Notes: a model not told the origin generated them from the sequence alone. Shown: positions 33,167 through 43,749, numbered from the stretch's first letter. The stretch: DNA of 64,000 bases from Pseudomonas sp. IB20 (GCF_009707325.1 NZ_CP046103.1:2336012-2400011); one strand, 5' to 3'. Numbers and translations: made by a program.

Positions 33167-33210
33167 ATTTTGACCGAGTTTGCTGCCAGCACCGCAGTGC
33201 TCTGCTTTTC

Positions 33211-33236
33211 TGTGGGAGCTGGCTTGCCTGCGATGC
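33211..33236 (+). repeat. Single REP abutting kguD
   Basis: TGTGGGAGCTGGCTTGCCTG ends directly before the kguD stop codon (33238). Confidence 0.85.
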
Positions 33237-33237
33237 A

Positions 33238-34206
33238 TCAGGCGGTTGGATTCACCAGGTTTTTCGGCCGTTCACCCGCCAGCGCCGCCAGCAGGTTGTC
33301 CACCGCACACTTGGCCATCGCCTCACGCGTTTCATGGGTCGCCGAGCCGATGTGTGGTGTGGCCACCACGTTGTTCAAGCGCAGTAATGGCGAGTCGTGG
33401 TTCAACGGTTCACGCTCAAACACATCCAGGCCCGCCGCCCGAATCGTACGTTGCAGCAACGCTTGGACCAGTGCGGCCTCGTCCACCACTTTGCCACGCG
33501 AGATATTGATAAAGATCGTCTCTGGGCCCATCAGCGCAAACTCTTCAGCGCCGATCAGCTTTTCGGTTTCGGCGGTCAGCGGCAAGGTCAGGCAGACAAA
33601 GTCGGCTTCCTTGAGCAAGGCCACCAAACTGCGGTACTGCGCGCCGAAGCGTTCTTCCACCAACGGTTTGGGCGAGTGGCTGTGGTAGATCACCGGCATG
33701 CCAAAACCAAAATGCCCGCGTTGAGCCAGGGCTTCGCCGATGCGGCCCATGCCGATAATGCCCAGGGTCTTGCCGTGTACGTCGCTGCCGAAATGCGCGG
33801 GGCCGATGTTCTTGTTCCATTGGCCGGCGCGGACCATGTCGGCCAGTTCGACCACACGGCGCGCGGTCGCCAGGATCAGCGCGAAACCGGTATCGGCAGT
33901 GGTTTCGGTGAGCACATCCGGGGTGTTGCTGAGCAGGATGCCACGTTGGGTGAGGTAGTCGATGTCGTAGTTGTCGACACCCACCGAGACGCTGGCGACT
34001 GCTTCAAGCTTGGGCGCCAGGTCGAGCAACTGGGCGTCCAGGCGCAGGCTGGCACCCAGCAGGCCCTGGGCACGGGGTAAGGCGTCGCGCAGTTTGGCCA
34101 GGCCCGGTTCGTCCAGCGCGTCGATCAGCGTGACGTCGGCGTGCTCGTGCAGCCGGGCCATCAAGGGCGCGGAGAGTTTTTTATATAAAACGACAGATTT
34201 TTTCAT
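33238..34206 (-). CDS. kguD: 2-ketogluconate-6-phosphate reductase KguD (D-2-hydroxyacid dehydrogenase family)
   Basis: A 322-residue NAD(P)H-dependent 2-hydroxyacid dehydrogenase: GIIGMGRIGEALA (about 150), SRGKVVDE with the substrate Arg, and HIGSATHETREAM with the catalytic His. In Pseudomonas, KguD reduces 2-keto-6-phosphogluconate to 6-phosphogluconate; the assignment rests on the preceding kguE-kguK-kguT genes. Its ATG shares a base with the kguT stop (TGATG). Its 3' end abuts a REP. Confidence 0.9.
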   Translation of the reverse strand: MKKSVVLYKKLSAPLMARLHEHADVTLIDALDEPGLAKLRDALPRAQGLLGASLRLDAQLLDLAPKLEAVASVSVGVDNYDIDYLTQRGILLSNTPDVLTETTADTGFALILATARRVVELADMVRAGQWNKNIGPAHFGSDVHGKTLGIIGMGRIGEALAQRGHFGFGMPVIYHSHSPKPLVEERFGAQYRSLVALLKEADFVCLTLPLTAETEKLIGAEEFALMGPETIFINISRGKVVDEAALVQALLQRTIRAAGLDVFEREPLNHDSPLLRLNNVVATPHIGSATHETREAMAKCAVDNLLAALAGERPKNLVNPTA

Positions 34207-35501
34207 CAGGTTTTCACCTTCAATCCAAGAGTGGGCATCGGCACGCGTACACGGTCGCTGGCGCCGGGCTTGAGGAAAATCGTCAGCACCACGGCCAGCA
34301 TCAGCGCACCGCTCATCAGCAGGTACGAGGCGCCAGGCGAACCGGTGCTGCTATTGAGGTAACCCACCAGGTAGGAGCCGCCGAAAGAGCCGAGCGCGCC
34401 CATGCTGTTGATCAGTGCCATGGCGCCACCGGCAACGTTGGCCGGCAGAATTTCCGGGACGATGGCGAAGAACGGCCCGTAAGGCGCATACATGCAGGCC
34501 CCGGCAATCACCAGCAGGGTGTAGGACCACCAGAAATGCTCAGCGCCGAGTGCGTAGGACGCATAAAACGCGATGGACGCAATCAACAACGGCGGCCACA
34601 CAAAACGTTTACGTTTTTGCAGCTTGTCCGAGCCCCACGACACCACGAGCATGCCGATCACCGCTGCCAGGTACGGCAGCGCCGACAGCCAGCCGGCTTC
34701 GACCATGTCCATCTGCAAACCGGCCTTGAGGATCGACGGCAGCCACAGCACAAAGCCGTACACGCCGATGCTCCAGCAGAAAAACTGCAGCGCCAGGACG
34801 ATCACCTTGGGCGAGCGAAACGCCTCGGCGTAGTTCTTCACCGCCTTGATCCCGACTTGTTCGGCGGCCAGGGCGCTTTCCAGGTCTTTTTTGTGTTGCT
34901 CACTCAGCCACTTGGCGTCGGCGGGTTTTTCATCCGCCAGCTTCCACCAGATAAACGCCCAGATCACCGCCGGCAAACCTTCGATGATAAACATCCAACG
35001 CCAGCTGAAATGCTGCACCAGATAGCCCGAGACCACCGACATCCACAGCATGGTCACCGGGTTGCCGAGGATCAGGAAGGTGTTGGCGCGCGAGCGTTCC
35101 GCACGCGTAAACCAATGGCACAGGTAAACCAGCATCGCCGGCATCACGGCGGCTTCGACCACCCCGAGCATGAAGCGTATGGCGATCAACATGTAGGCGT
35201 TGGACACCACGCCGGTCAGGGTGGCGAGGCCGCCCCAGAGGATCAGGCTGACGAAAATCAGTTTTTTAACGCTGCGCTTTTGCGCGTAGATCGCCCCCGG
35301 CACCTGGAAGAAAAAGTAGCCGAGGAAGAACAGCGCGCCCAGCAGCGAGGACATGCCGGGGGTGATCATCAGGTCTTCGGCCATCCCGGAGGCGGCGGCG
35401 AAGCCGTAGTTGGCGCGGTCCAGGTACGCCAGGCTGTAGGTGATAAACACGATGGGCATGATGTACCACCAGCGGCGGGTGGCGAGTTTCAAGGTATCCA
35501 T
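34206..35501 (-). CDS. kguT: 2-ketogluconate transporter KguT (MFS)
   Basis: A 431-residue major facilitator of the anion:cation symporter family with about 12 helices, beginning LATRRWWYIMPIVFITYSLA, YLDRANYGFA and GALFFLGYFFFQVPGA. Gene order with kguE, kguK and kguD identifies the substrate as 2-ketogluconate. The gene lies 45 bp after kguK and overlaps kguD by one base. Confidence 0.9.
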   Translation of the reverse strand: MDTLKLATRRWWYIMPIVFITYSLAYLDRANYGFAAASGMAEDLMITPGMSSLLGALFFLGYFFFQVPGAIYAQKRSVKKLIFVSLILWGGLATLTGVVSNAYMLIAIRFMLGVVEAAVMPAMLVYLCHWFTRAERSRANTFLILGNPVTMLWMSVVSGYLVQHFSWRWMFIIEGLPAVIWAFIWWKLADEKPADAKWLSEQHKKDLESALAAEQVGIKAVKNYAEAFRSPKVIVLALQFFCWSIGVYGFVLWLPSILKAGLQMDMVEAGWLSALPYLAAVIGMLVVSWGSDKLQKRKRFVWPPLLIASIAFYASYALGAEHFWWSYTLLVIAGACMYAPYGPFFAIVPEILPANVAGGAMALINSMGALGSFGGSYLVGYLNSSTGSPGASYLLMSGALMLAVVLTIFLKPGASDRVRVPMPTLGLKVKT

Positions 35502-35546
35502 GGGGTTGCTCCTGAGCTTGTTGTAGTTGTGGCAACAGGGTGTGGG

Positions 35547-36488
35547 TCATGCAACGGATCGGGCAGGTAACTCCAAACGGGTCGGCAAGCCTTCCATATC
35601 GCCCCGGCTCTGCACGGCGCGGCTGCCGATCCAGTTGCCGCGCTTTACCGCGTCGGGGAAGCTGAGGTTCTCCAGCAGGGCGCTGATCATGCCGACGGCA
35701 AAGCCATCGCCGGCGCCGACGGTGTCGACGACTTTTTCCACCGGCACGGCGGCGACAAAGCCTTGGTCCATTTGGGTGCGGTAATAGGCGCCATCCGGCC
35801 CAAGCTTGATCGCCACGGCTTCGGCGCCTTGGTCGAGATAGAACGCGGCGATGTCGGCCGGGTCGTCGAAACCGGTGAGCAAGCGGCCTTCGCTCAAGCC
35901 TGGCAGTACCCAATCAGCCAGCGCGGCAAGGGCGTTGATTGCGCCGATCATTTGCGCTTGGCTGGCCCATAGCGACGGGCGCAGGTTCGGGTCGAACGAC
36001 ACACTGCGCCCGGCCTTGCGCATTTGCGTCATCAATTCCACCGACAGCTCGCGGGTCGCCTCAGACAAGGCCGGCGGTATGCCGGTGGCATGCAGGTGCC
36101 GCGCCTGTAACAGCGCGGGGCTGATGGCGGCGATGGACAAGTGGCTGGCGGCCGAACCTTTGCGGAAGTATTCGACCTGAGGGTCTGCGCCGGCTTCTTC
36201 GCAGGACTTGAACTGAAAGCCGGTGGGGTGCTGCGGGTCCACCGCCACATGCTGGCAATCCAAGCCTTCTTTTTTCAGCGTGTCGACCACAAAACGCCCG
36301 AGCGAATCATCCCCGACGCGGCTTAGCCAGGCCACGTTGAAGCCCAGGCGCGACAGGCCGATGGCGACGTTGCTGTCGGCGCCGGCAATACGTTTGTGGA
36401 ACTGGGCCACCTGGGCCAAATCGCCGGTCTGCTCGGCGACAAACATCGCCATGGTTTCACCAAACGACAGGATATCGATCTCAGACAT
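35547..36488 (-). CDS. kguK: 2-ketogluconokinase KguK (PfkB family)
   Basis: A 313-residue ribokinase-type sugar kinase: [11 protein letters not shown] and [15 protein letters not shown] at the N-terminus, [13 protein letters not shown] with the catalytic Asp at about 258. It phosphorylates 2-ketogluconate for entry into the Entner-Doudoroff route. The ATG at 36488 overlaps kguE by 8 bp; longer frames run into kguE and are not used. Confidence 0.92.
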   Translation of the reverse strand: MSEIDILSFGETMAMFVAEQTGDLAQVAQFHKRIAGADSNVAIGLSRLGFNVAWLSRVGDDSLGRFVVDTLKKEGLDCQHVAVDPQHPTGFQFKSCEEAGADPQVEYFRKGSAASHLSIAAISPALLQARHLHATGIPPALSEATRELSVELMTQMRKAGRSVSFDPNLRPSLWASQAQMIGAINALAALADWVLPGLSEGRLLTGFDDPADIAAFYLDQGAEAVAIKLGPDGAYYRTQMDQGFVAAVPVEKVVDTVGAGDGFAVGMISALLENLSFPDAVKRGNWIGSRAVQSRGDMEGLPTRLELPARSVA

Positions 36489-37263
36489 GGGCATTTTCCG
36501 CACGGGGTTGGCCAAGGACGGCGAGGGCGGCGACCTGCTGCGCGGTGACCTCCACCAGGTCATCGCCTTGCAACGGGAATTCCACGGCCCGGGTAATACC
36601 TTGAGTCATATGTTTGAGCAGTTGTTCCCACAGATGCAGGTCGGTGGCGCCGGGCGGCAGGGCCACCAGCTTGCCGTCCTGGCGGCGGGCCACGGCCTTG
36701 CAATGCAGGTAATCCACATGCCGGCCGAGCAGGCGTGCGGCGGTGAGGGCGGATTGGTCCTGCCACTGCCAGTTGCCGATGTCGAACGTCATTTTCACGG
36801 GCAGGCCAAGGCGCTCGACCTCAGTGAAGAACCGCTGCATCGGCTCGATACGCCCACCCTGCAGGGTCTGGTCGTTTTCCACCAGCAACTGAACGGGGTG
36901 GCGGTTGAGCAGGGCGTGCAGGCTTTGCAGGTCGTTGGTGTCGGTGAAGTAACCGAGGGAGACTTTCAGCCAGCGCGCGCCAAATGCCTGGGCGCGGTCG
37001 AGGGTGGCATTCAGCTCGGCGTTGGGCTGGGCGCGGCCGGCGACCCACAGTTCCAGCGGCGAGGAGAACACGCATTCCAGGCCATGCGCGGCGGCGGCCT
37101 GGGCCAGAGCGGCAGGGTGTTCGCGGGTCAGCAGTTCTTCGCGCCATTCGATGCGCTGGGCGCCGGCGGCGCTCAGCAACTCGACGAAACTCAGTTGGCC
37201 CTGCTGGCGTACCAGGTCAGCGCCGTAGCTGGAAAGGCTGATGGAGACGGGGTATTTATGCAT
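36481..37263 (-). CDS. kguE: KguE, TIM-barrel epimerase/isomerase-like protein
   Basis: A 260-residue AP-endonuclease-2/xylose-isomerase-like TIM barrel ([60 protein letters not shown]). It is the first gene of the kgu operon; its exact reaction is not established to my knowledge. AGAGGTAC precedes the ATG. A PtxS-type operator lies 14-27 bp upstream of the start. Confidence 0.88.
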   Translation of the reverse strand: MHKYPVSISLSSYGADLVRQQGQLSFVELLSAAGAQRIEWREELLTREHPAALAQAAAAHGLECVFSSPLELWVAGRAQPNAELNATLDRAQAFGARWLKVSLGYFTDTNDLQSLHALLNRHPVQLLVENDQTLQGGRIEPMQRFFTEVERLGLPVKMTFDIGNWQWQDQSALTAARLLGRHVDYLHCKAVARRQDGKLVALPPGATDLHLWEQLLKHMTQGITRAVEFPLQGDDLVEVTAQQVAALAVLGQPRAENAHV

Positions 37264-37276
37264 TGTTATGTACCTC

Positions 37277-37290
37277 TGAAACCGGTTTCA
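37277..37290. promoter_or_regulatory. PtxS operator upstream of kguE
   Basis: TGAAACCGGTTTCA, a perfect 14-bp palindrome matching the PtxS operator known from Pseudomonas. It lies directly before kguE, where the repressor would block the operon until 2-ketogluconate binds. Confidence 0.92.
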
Positions 37291-37309
37291 TTTTTCTACG
37301 CAAAACAAG

Positions 37310-37399
37310 TGTGGGAGCTGGCTTGCCTGCGATGACGGTGTGTCAGGCGATTACTGCTTCGTCTGACGAACCGTCATCGCAGGCAAGCCAGCTCCCACA
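37310..37399. repeat. REPIN overlapping the 3' end of ptxS
   Basis: GTGGGAGCTGGCTTGCCTGC and its inverse flank a spacer containing GTCTGACGAACC. The right arm is translated as the ptxS C-terminus. Confidence 0.9.
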
Positions 37400-38409
37400 A
37401 GGGATTGTGTGGAGCCACGGATGATTAATTCCGGCAAAAAATCCAGGGTGCGCGTCGGCGCGTCATCGCCGCGCAGGCGTTGGAGCAGGCAGTCGAAGGC
37501 ACTGGCGCCAATCGCTTCAGTGGGCTGGGCGAGGGCGGTGATGCCGTTGCCCACCAATGGGTACCAGTCCAGGTCATCCAGGGCGATCAGGCCCACATCG
37601 TCAAACAGGTTACAGCCCAGGGCCTTGAGCGCACGGGTACAGGCCAGCGCGGCAATGCCGTTGGCGCAGAACAACGCCTTCGGGCCGGGCTTGGCAACAA
37701 AGGCCTGCAAACGGCTTTCCAGTTCGCCATCCAGTTCCAGCACTGCGCCAGTCAGTTCGGGGCGGCTGGCGATCTCGGCCGTGAAACTGGTCTGGCGCTC
37801 CAGGCGCGAGCTGGTGCCGTCGGCGGCTTCGCTCACCAGCAACACATCGCGATAACCCTGCTGTTGCAGATGCTCCACAGCGATGCGCACGGCGGCGGGG
37901 TTATCCAGCCCGACCAGGTCGCTGTGCAGCGGCTCGACCTTGCGGTCCACCAGCACCAGCGGCATTTCCTGCTGCAGTTCGAGCAATTGGTCGAGGTGAT
38001 GGCCGAGGGTGTTCACAATCAACCCTTCGATGTTGTACGAGCGCAGCGCCGCCAAGTGTTGGCGTTCCTGTTCGTCATCGCGGTCGGTGTTGCACACCAC
38101 CAAGCTATAGCCATGCCGGCGGCAGGCGGTCTCGACGCCGTGCATCACGGCAATGGAATAGGGGTTGCGGATATCGGCGACCAGCATGCCGATCAGGCGT
38201 GTGCGCCCTCGTTTCAAACCGCGGGCCATTTGGTTGGGGCGGTAGCCGAGGTCGCTGATGGCTTGCTCGATGCGCAGGGCAATGGCGTCGGAGAGCAGGG
38301 CGCGGTCATCACCGATAAAGCGCGAAACGCTGGCCTTGGACACGCCGGCGCGCTCGGCGACGTCAAGCATGGTCACGCGGCTGCGCTGGGCGGCGGAAAA
38401 TGGAGTCAC
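37351..38409 (-). CDS. ptxS: PtxS, LacI-family repressor of 2-ketogluconate genes
   Basis: A 352-residue LacI-type repressor: helix-turn-helix MLDVAERAGVSKASVSRFI (14-32), hinge LGYRPNQMARGLKRGRT, then a periplasmic-binding-like effector domain. Position next to kguE and the two TGAAACCGGTTTCA operators identify it as PtxS. The start is GTG at 38409 with AAAGG upstream. The end, after IIRGSTQS, reads LVGAGLPAMTVRQTKQ, of which VGAGLPAM comes from a REP, so the tail is about 12 residues longer than usual. Confidence 0.92.
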   Translation of the reverse strand: MTPFSAAQRSRVTMLDVAERAGVSKASVSRFIGDDRALLSDAIALRIEQAISDLGYRPNQMARGLKRGRTRLIGMLVADIRNPYSIAVMHGVETACRRHGYSLVVCNTDRDDEQERQHLAALRSYNIEGLIVNTLGHHLDQLLELQQEMPLVLVDRKVEPLHSDLVGLDNPAAVRIAVEHLQQQGYRDVLLVSEAADGTSSRLERQTSFTAEIASRPELTGAVLELDGELESRLQAFVAKPGPKALFCANGIAALACTRALKALGCNLFDDVGLIALDDLDWYPLVGNGITALAQPTEAIGASAFDCLLQRLRGDDAPTRTLDFLPELIIRGSTQSLVGAGLPAMTVRQTKQ

Positions 38410-38464
38410 GGTGGCGGGCCTTTCTTATTGGATTTAGTCGTTTGATTGCCAGCATTCGGCAGTC

Positions 38465-38478
38465 TGAAACCGGTTTCA
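38465..38478. promoter_or_regulatory. PtxS operator upstream of ptxS
   Basis: A second perfect TGAAACCGGTTTCA, 56 bp upstream of the ptxS GTG, consistent with autoregulation. Confidence 0.9.
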
Positions 38479-38580
38479 TAGAATGCCAGGCAGCCCGTTT
38501 CGTCAAGAACTATTTAAAAAAGGTCACGGCACCAGGCGTGAGAAAACCGACGAACGGATAGGGCTACCTGTTAGTTATGA

Positions 38581-38697
38581 CAGTATCCGGCCAAAGGCTT
38601 TAGGCGTCCCAGCCTGCATGCCGAAGGCACTCACATGAAAGGCAAGGCCTATGACCAGCCTTGGGGCGCTACTGTAGGCGTGCAGTGGGCTTTCTAA
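38581..38697 (+). pseudogene. C-terminal remnant of an outer-membrane beta-barrel protein
   Basis: A frame open from a stop at 38578 to TAA at 38695 ends AEGTHMKGKAYDQPWGATVG then VQWAF. The alternating pattern and terminal Phe are those of a last outer-membrane strand, best fitting an autotransporter-type barrel. No start or upstream part exists in the 180 bp before ptxS. It retains its terminator, indicating a deletion of the rest of the gene. Confidence 0.5.
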
Positions 38698-38712
38698 GCA
38701 GTTCACGCAGTT

Positions 38713-38744
38713 AAAAATGGGAAGCCTCGGCTTCCCATTTTTTT
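38713..38744. terminator. Strong Rho-independent terminator
   Basis: AAAAATGGGAAG-CCTCGG-CTTCCCATTTTTTT: a 12-bp stem with a T-run, symmetrical enough to act on both strands. It follows the barrel remnant and faces the end of the DUF1345 gene. Confidence 0.92.
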
Positions 38745-38767
38745 GCCTGCCAGATCTGTACGCCGGC

Positions 38768-39409
38768 CTAGCTGAACAACCCTGCGGCAATGTTGATCGA
38801 GAAACCCAGAATTGCGGTATTGAACAGGAACCCGATCAACGACTGGCCCAGCACGACTTTGCGCAAACTGCGCGTGGCCACCCCCACATCCGCCGTTTGC
38901 ACCGCCACGCCGATGGTGAACGAGAAGTACAGAAAGTCCCAATAGTTGGGGTTGCGCAAGCCTTCGGCAAAGCGCAGCGCTGGCTCGTCACCTTCCCAGG
39001 TATAAAAAAGCCGCGCGTAGTGCACGCTGAAAATCACCCCCGTCAGCAACCATGAACCGATCACGGTCATGCCGGTAAAACCGTAATGCAGCAGGCGCGC
39101 CGTACTGTCCAGGTCCTTGCTGCCTACCAGGTTGACCGTGATGGTCGCCAGGCTCGCAATCGCTGCGATGCACACCATAAACAGCACCAGGCCTGCGTTT
39201 TCATCCTCGACTTCGGCGATGCGTTTTACGTCGTCGGCGCGGGCGCGGGTCGCCAGCCACACCATCAGCAGCAGGTAGGTCCACACCCCGGCGTTCCAGC
39301 CGATGAGGACCTTGCTGATCAGCGTATCGGCAGGCGCCAGAATGCCCACGGCAAGGCCGAGCACGGCGGCGGATGAGAGGCGAGGGTGGGTGCGGGCAAG
39401 GAAGGCCAT
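38768..39409 (-). CDS. DUF1345 membrane protein
   Basis: A 213-residue protein with about five transmembrane helices ([87 protein letters not shown]) and the [20 protein letters not shown] segment typical of DUF1345. Function unknown. It lies just after the RND operon on the same strand but is probably separate. Confidence 0.85.
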   Translation of the reverse strand: MAFLARTHPRLSSAAVLGLAVGILAPADTLISKVLIGWNAGVWTYLLLMVWLATRARADDVKRIAEVEDENAGLVLFMVCIAAIASLATITVNLVGSKDLDSTARLLHYGFTGMTVIGSWLLTGVIFSVHYARLFYTWEGDEPALRFAEGLRNPNYWDFLYFSFTIGVAVQTADVGVATRSLRKVVLGQSLIGFLFNTAILGFSINIAAGLFS

Positions 39410-39452
39410 AGGTGCTCACAACAGAGGATGTTGTGAGCACCATAGCGCCCGC

Positions 39453-42440
39453 TTAGGGTTTCTTGCGCACCAGCTTCATGACCACCACAAAGAACACCGG
39501 CACAAACACCACCGCCAGTGTGGCGGTGATCATCCCGCCGATCACCCCGGTACCATCGCCTGCTGGCTGGCCGAGCTGGCACCGGTGGCAATGCCAAGGC
39601 ACCACGCCAGGATAACGCCAGAGTCATAATCGGCCGCACGCGCGCGCGGCTTAGGTGGCGTCGACAGGTCTGCCCTGTCTAAGCTTGGCAAACTCGATGA
39701 TCAAATCGCGTTTTCGCCGACACCATGATGGTGATCAACCACCTTGAAGAAACGTCTTGGCATCCGCAGTCACGCCACACGGCCCGAGACGCCCAGGGCA
39801 CACCAGCAACGACGTCGGGATCGACCAGCTTCTACAGCGCCGCCAGCACAGAACACATCAGCAGCGACAGGCCCAACAGCAACGGTGCCTGGGAGCCGGA
39901 CAAGCGTTCCTGCAGCGACAACCCGGTCCATTCCTGCCCCAGGCCCGCTGGCAGTTGGCTGACCAGACGCTGGATCTCCTCCATGGCCTCACCCGTACTG
40001 TGCCCCGGCGCCGCCTCGCCGCTGATGGCGATGGCGGGGTAGCCGTTGTAGCGCGTCAACTGCGCCGGGCCCTGGGTCCATTTGGCTTCGACAAACGCCG
40101 ACAGCGGCACCATTTTCCCGGCATTGTTGCGCACGTTGATCTTCATCAAATCCGCCACCTGGCTGCGCTGGTCGCCTTCAGCTTGTACCACCACCCGCTG
40201 CATGCGGCCCTGGTTGGGGAAGTCGTTGACATACGCAGAACCAATGGCCGAGGACAGCACATTGCCTACATCGGCAAACGACACGCCCAGCGCGTTGGCC
40301 TGCTTGCGGTCGACTTCCAGCTGCACTTGCGGCGCCTCGGCCAGGGCGCTTTCGCGCACGTTGGCCAGGATCGGGCTTTTTTCGGCGGCGGCTAGCAACT
40401 CGGTACGCGCAGTCATCAACGCGGCATGGCCGACCCCAGCACGGTCCTGCAGGCGGAATTCGAAGCCGCTGGACGTGCCCAGGCCGTCTACCGGCGGCGG
40501 CAGGATCGCGTAGGCAATCGCATCCTTGAGTTCGCTGAAGGCTTCGTTGGCGCGGTCGGCAATCGATGCGGCGGAGTCATCGCTGCTGCGTTCCGACCAA
40601 TCCTTCAACGTGGTAAACGCCAACGCCGCGTTCTGCCCGGAACCAGAGAAACTGAAGCCCATGATCATGGTGGTGTCACCCACCCCGGGCTCCTCGGCGT
40701 TATGCGCCTCGATCTGCTCGGCCACCTGCACCGTGCGGTTCTTGCTTGCACCCGGCGGCAGTTGGATATCGGTGATGGTGTAACCCTGGTCTTCCACCGG
40801 CAGGAACGAGGAGGGCAGGCGGCTGAACATCCAACCCAGGCCCACCAGCAGCACCAGATAGATCAACAGGTAACGCCCGCTGCGCTTGAGGGCATAGGCC
40901 ACCCAGCCTTCGTAGCGGTCAGTGAGGCGTTCAAAGCGTGTGTTGAACCAGCCGAAGAAACCGCCCTTGGCATGGTGCTCGCCCTTGGCAATCGGTTTGA
41001 GCAAGGTGGCGCACAGGGCCGGGGTCAAGGTCAGGGCGAGGAACGCCGAGAACAGGATCGAGGTGGCCATCGACAGCGAGAACTGCTGGTAGATCACTCC
41101 CACCGAACCCGGCATGAACGCCATCGGCAGAAACACCGCCACCAGCACCAGGGTAATACCGACGATGGCACCGGTAATCTGGCCCATGGCCTTCTTCGTC
41201 GCGTCCTTGGGCGACAGGCCCTCGGTGACCATGATGCGCTCGACGTTTTCCACCACCACATGCGTCGTCCACCAGATCCGATGGACACCATGCCGAACAT
41301 GGTCAGCACTTGATGAGAACCCCAGCACGCATGGCAAGGTGCCCATCAGGCACGGCACACCAAGTGGATCAAGTGTAGCGAGTTTTGAGGAACAGACATC
41401 ACGCAAACACCAGCCCATGCTCGAGCAAGGTGTAACCACTTGGTGATCGAGACTTTGACGAAGGCGAGGTGTCGTAGATTGTATCAGTGCCGGAAGTAGC
41501 GCGACAGCTCGTCCATCTTCGCCCGCACCAGGGTGGCGGTGTTCAACGCGTTGGCCCCCGGCGCAAGTTGCACACTGACGGCGGTGGACGGCTTACCGTT
41601 CAGGCGCGTGGAGAACTGGTACTCCTGGCTGCCGATTTCCACCCGTGCCACATCGCCGACGCGCACGGTGGAGCCGTCCGGGTTGGCCTTGAGCACGATG
41701 TCGGCGAATTCCGCCGGGGTCGACAGTTGGCCCTTGACCAGGATCGCAGCGGTGATTTCCTGGGTTTTGGTGCCTGGCAAATCACCAATGCTGCCTGCCG
41801 AAACCTGGGCGTTCTGCGCGCTGATCGCGGCGTTGACGTCAGCCGGCGTGAGGTTGAAGCCAATCAGTTTCTGCGGGTCTATCCAGATACGCATGGCGCG
41901 CTCGGCGCCATACAACTGCGCCTTGCCCACACCGTCCAGGCGCTTGAGCTCGTTCATCACGTTGCGCGCCAGGTAATCGCTGAGCGCTACGGCATCGAGC
42001 TTGCCGTCGGTGGAGGTGAGGGTGACCAGCAGCAGGAAGCCGGCGGACACCTTCTCCACCTGTAAGCCTTGCTGGGTCACCGCCTGCGGCAGGCGCGGCT
42101 CTACCGCTTTGAGGCGGTTCTGCACATCGACCTGGGCCATTTCCGGGTTGGTGCCCGGCTGGAACGTCGCGGTAATGGTGGCCGAACCCAGGCTGCTCTG
42201 GGATTCGAAATACAGCAGGTGGTCGGCGCCGTTGAGTTCTTGCTCGATCAGGCTGACCACGCTTTCGTCCAGCGTCTGGGCCGAGGCGCCCGGGTACACC
42301 GCGTAGATTTCCACCTTCGGCGGGGCGACGTCGGGGTACTGGGCCACCGGCAGCTGCGGGATGGCGAGCGCGCCGGCCAGCAGGATAAACAGGGCGACCA
42401 CCCAGGCAAAGATTGGGCGATCAATAAAGAACTGCGGCAT
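39453..42440 (-). pseudogene. RND efflux pump inner-membrane protein (MexB/AcrB type), frame broken
   Basis: The N-terminal third (MPQFFIDRPIFAWVVALFIL ... LVRAKMDELSRYF) and the middle (VVVENVERIMVTEGLSPKDA ... LLLGLSLLM) are typical HAE1 drug-efflux RND protein; the last residues KLVRKKP and a TAA at 39453 follow in other frames. Between them lie two patches, about 41255-41490 and 39550-39850, where the expected codons are recognisable but many single bases are missing. Total length 2988 bp against about 3150 expected agrees with many small deletions. The gene may be intact in the organism. The N-terminal part starts 6 bp after the fusion protein gene. Confidence 0.85.
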
Positions 42441-42446
42441 GGCGGG

Positions 42447-43591
42447 TTATTCCTTGACTGGCTGGCCGGAGGCTGGACTGTTATCCACCTCGACTTTTTC
42501 ACCGGGGCGCGCGTGTTGCATGCCTTCGACGACGATGCGGTCACCGGGCTTGAGGCCGCTGCTGACGATCCAGCGATCCTCAATCACCGCACCCAGCTCC
42601 ACCGGTTGCAGGCTCACGGTGTGTTCGGCGTCTAACAGCAGCACCATCGGGATACCGGCGCTGTCGCGGGTGATGGCGCGTTGCGGCACGCTGATGCCTT
42701 GTTTATCCACGGCCTGTCCAGGCGTACGCGCACAAAGCTGCCGGGCACATCGAGGTCGGGTTGGGAATTCGCTGCGCAGGATGATTGCCGGTGCCGGGGT
42801 CACGCGATTTCGGCAAACAGCAACTTGCCCGGCAGCGGGTACAGGCTGCCGTCGTCCTCGATCAGCGTGGCCTTGGCCTGGTCCTGGCCGACCTGTTTCA
42901 AGCTGCCGGCCCGGAAGGCGCGGCGCAGGTCGTTGAGTTCGCGGGTGGACTGGGTGAGGTCAGCGTGAATCGGGTCCAGTTGCTGGATGATTGCCAGCGG
43001 CGTGGCCTCGTTCTGGCCGACCAGCGCGCCCTCGGTCACTAACGCCCGGCCGATACGCCCGGAAATCGGCGCGGTCACGGTGGCGTAGCCCAGGTTGAGC
43101 TTGGCGCGCTCGACGGCGGCTTTGTTCGCGGCCACCTCAGCATTGGTCTGGCGCACGGCGGCGCGGGCGTTGTCGTAGTCCTGGCCGCTGATGGCGTTGC
43201 CTTCGACCAACTGGCTGTAACGCTGCTCTTGCAGGCGTGCCTGGAAGGCGTTGGCCTGGGCCTTGCTCAGGTTGGCCTGGGCGCTGTCGAGGTCGGCTTT
43301 GAATGGCGCCGGGTCGATACGAAACAGCACGTCGCCCTGTTTCACGTCGTGGCCTTCCTTGAACACGCGCTGCATCACTACGCCTGCGACCCGTGCGCGC
43401 ACTTCGGCAATGCGCGGCGCGGCGATACGCCCGCTCAGTTCGCTGGTGATGGAGAGGGGCTTGGCCTCAAGGGTTTCGATGCGGACCTTGGCCAGGGGCG
43501 TTTCCGGCGCTTCGTCCGCCGATGGGCCACACGCGCTGAGGGCGAGTGTCAGTGCCAGCAGGCAAAACGGCGCAAACAGATTCTTCGACAT
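42447..43591 (-). pseudogene. RND periplasmic adaptor (membrane fusion protein), frameshifted
   Basis: Lipoprotein-type N-terminus (LLALTLALSACGPSADE, Cys lipobox), barrel-sandwich and coiled-coil regions (GRIAAPRIAEVRARVAGVV ... LSKAQANAFQARLQEQRYSQ) and TAPISGRIGRALVTEGALVG. The frame breaks at LLFAEIA (stop near 42799). The C-terminal third (AVDKQGISVPQRAITRDSAG ... KPGDRIVVEGMQHARPGEKV) continues in another frame to 42447. At least four one- or two-base losses, mostly in C or A runs, lie within about 100 bp (42700-42810). With the pump gene it forms an operon divergent from a two-component system; no outer-membrane factor gene is present. Confidence 0.85.
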
Positions 43592-43749
43592 GCTCATATC
43601 CCAATATTGACTGGCGCATCCTAAAGACACCTGCGTCGTGGTGCTGTGAAGCTGTGTAGCTCGTCTGTGAAGAAATGTAAGGTGCGACCCACAGTCGCCT
43701 GAGGGCGTATATCCTTGCACAATCCTGCACAGCATTATCTGGAAACACC

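Noticed and set aside
31906..33237. Several 60-130 residue frames within the repeats, some with long DLDLDL runs
   Set aside because: They are translations of AGATCA repeats, REPs and the composite element, and recur wherever the repeats do.
36223..37335. A 370-residue plus-strand frame opposite kguE/kguK
   Set aside because: Antisense to two conserved genes and ending inside a REPIN.
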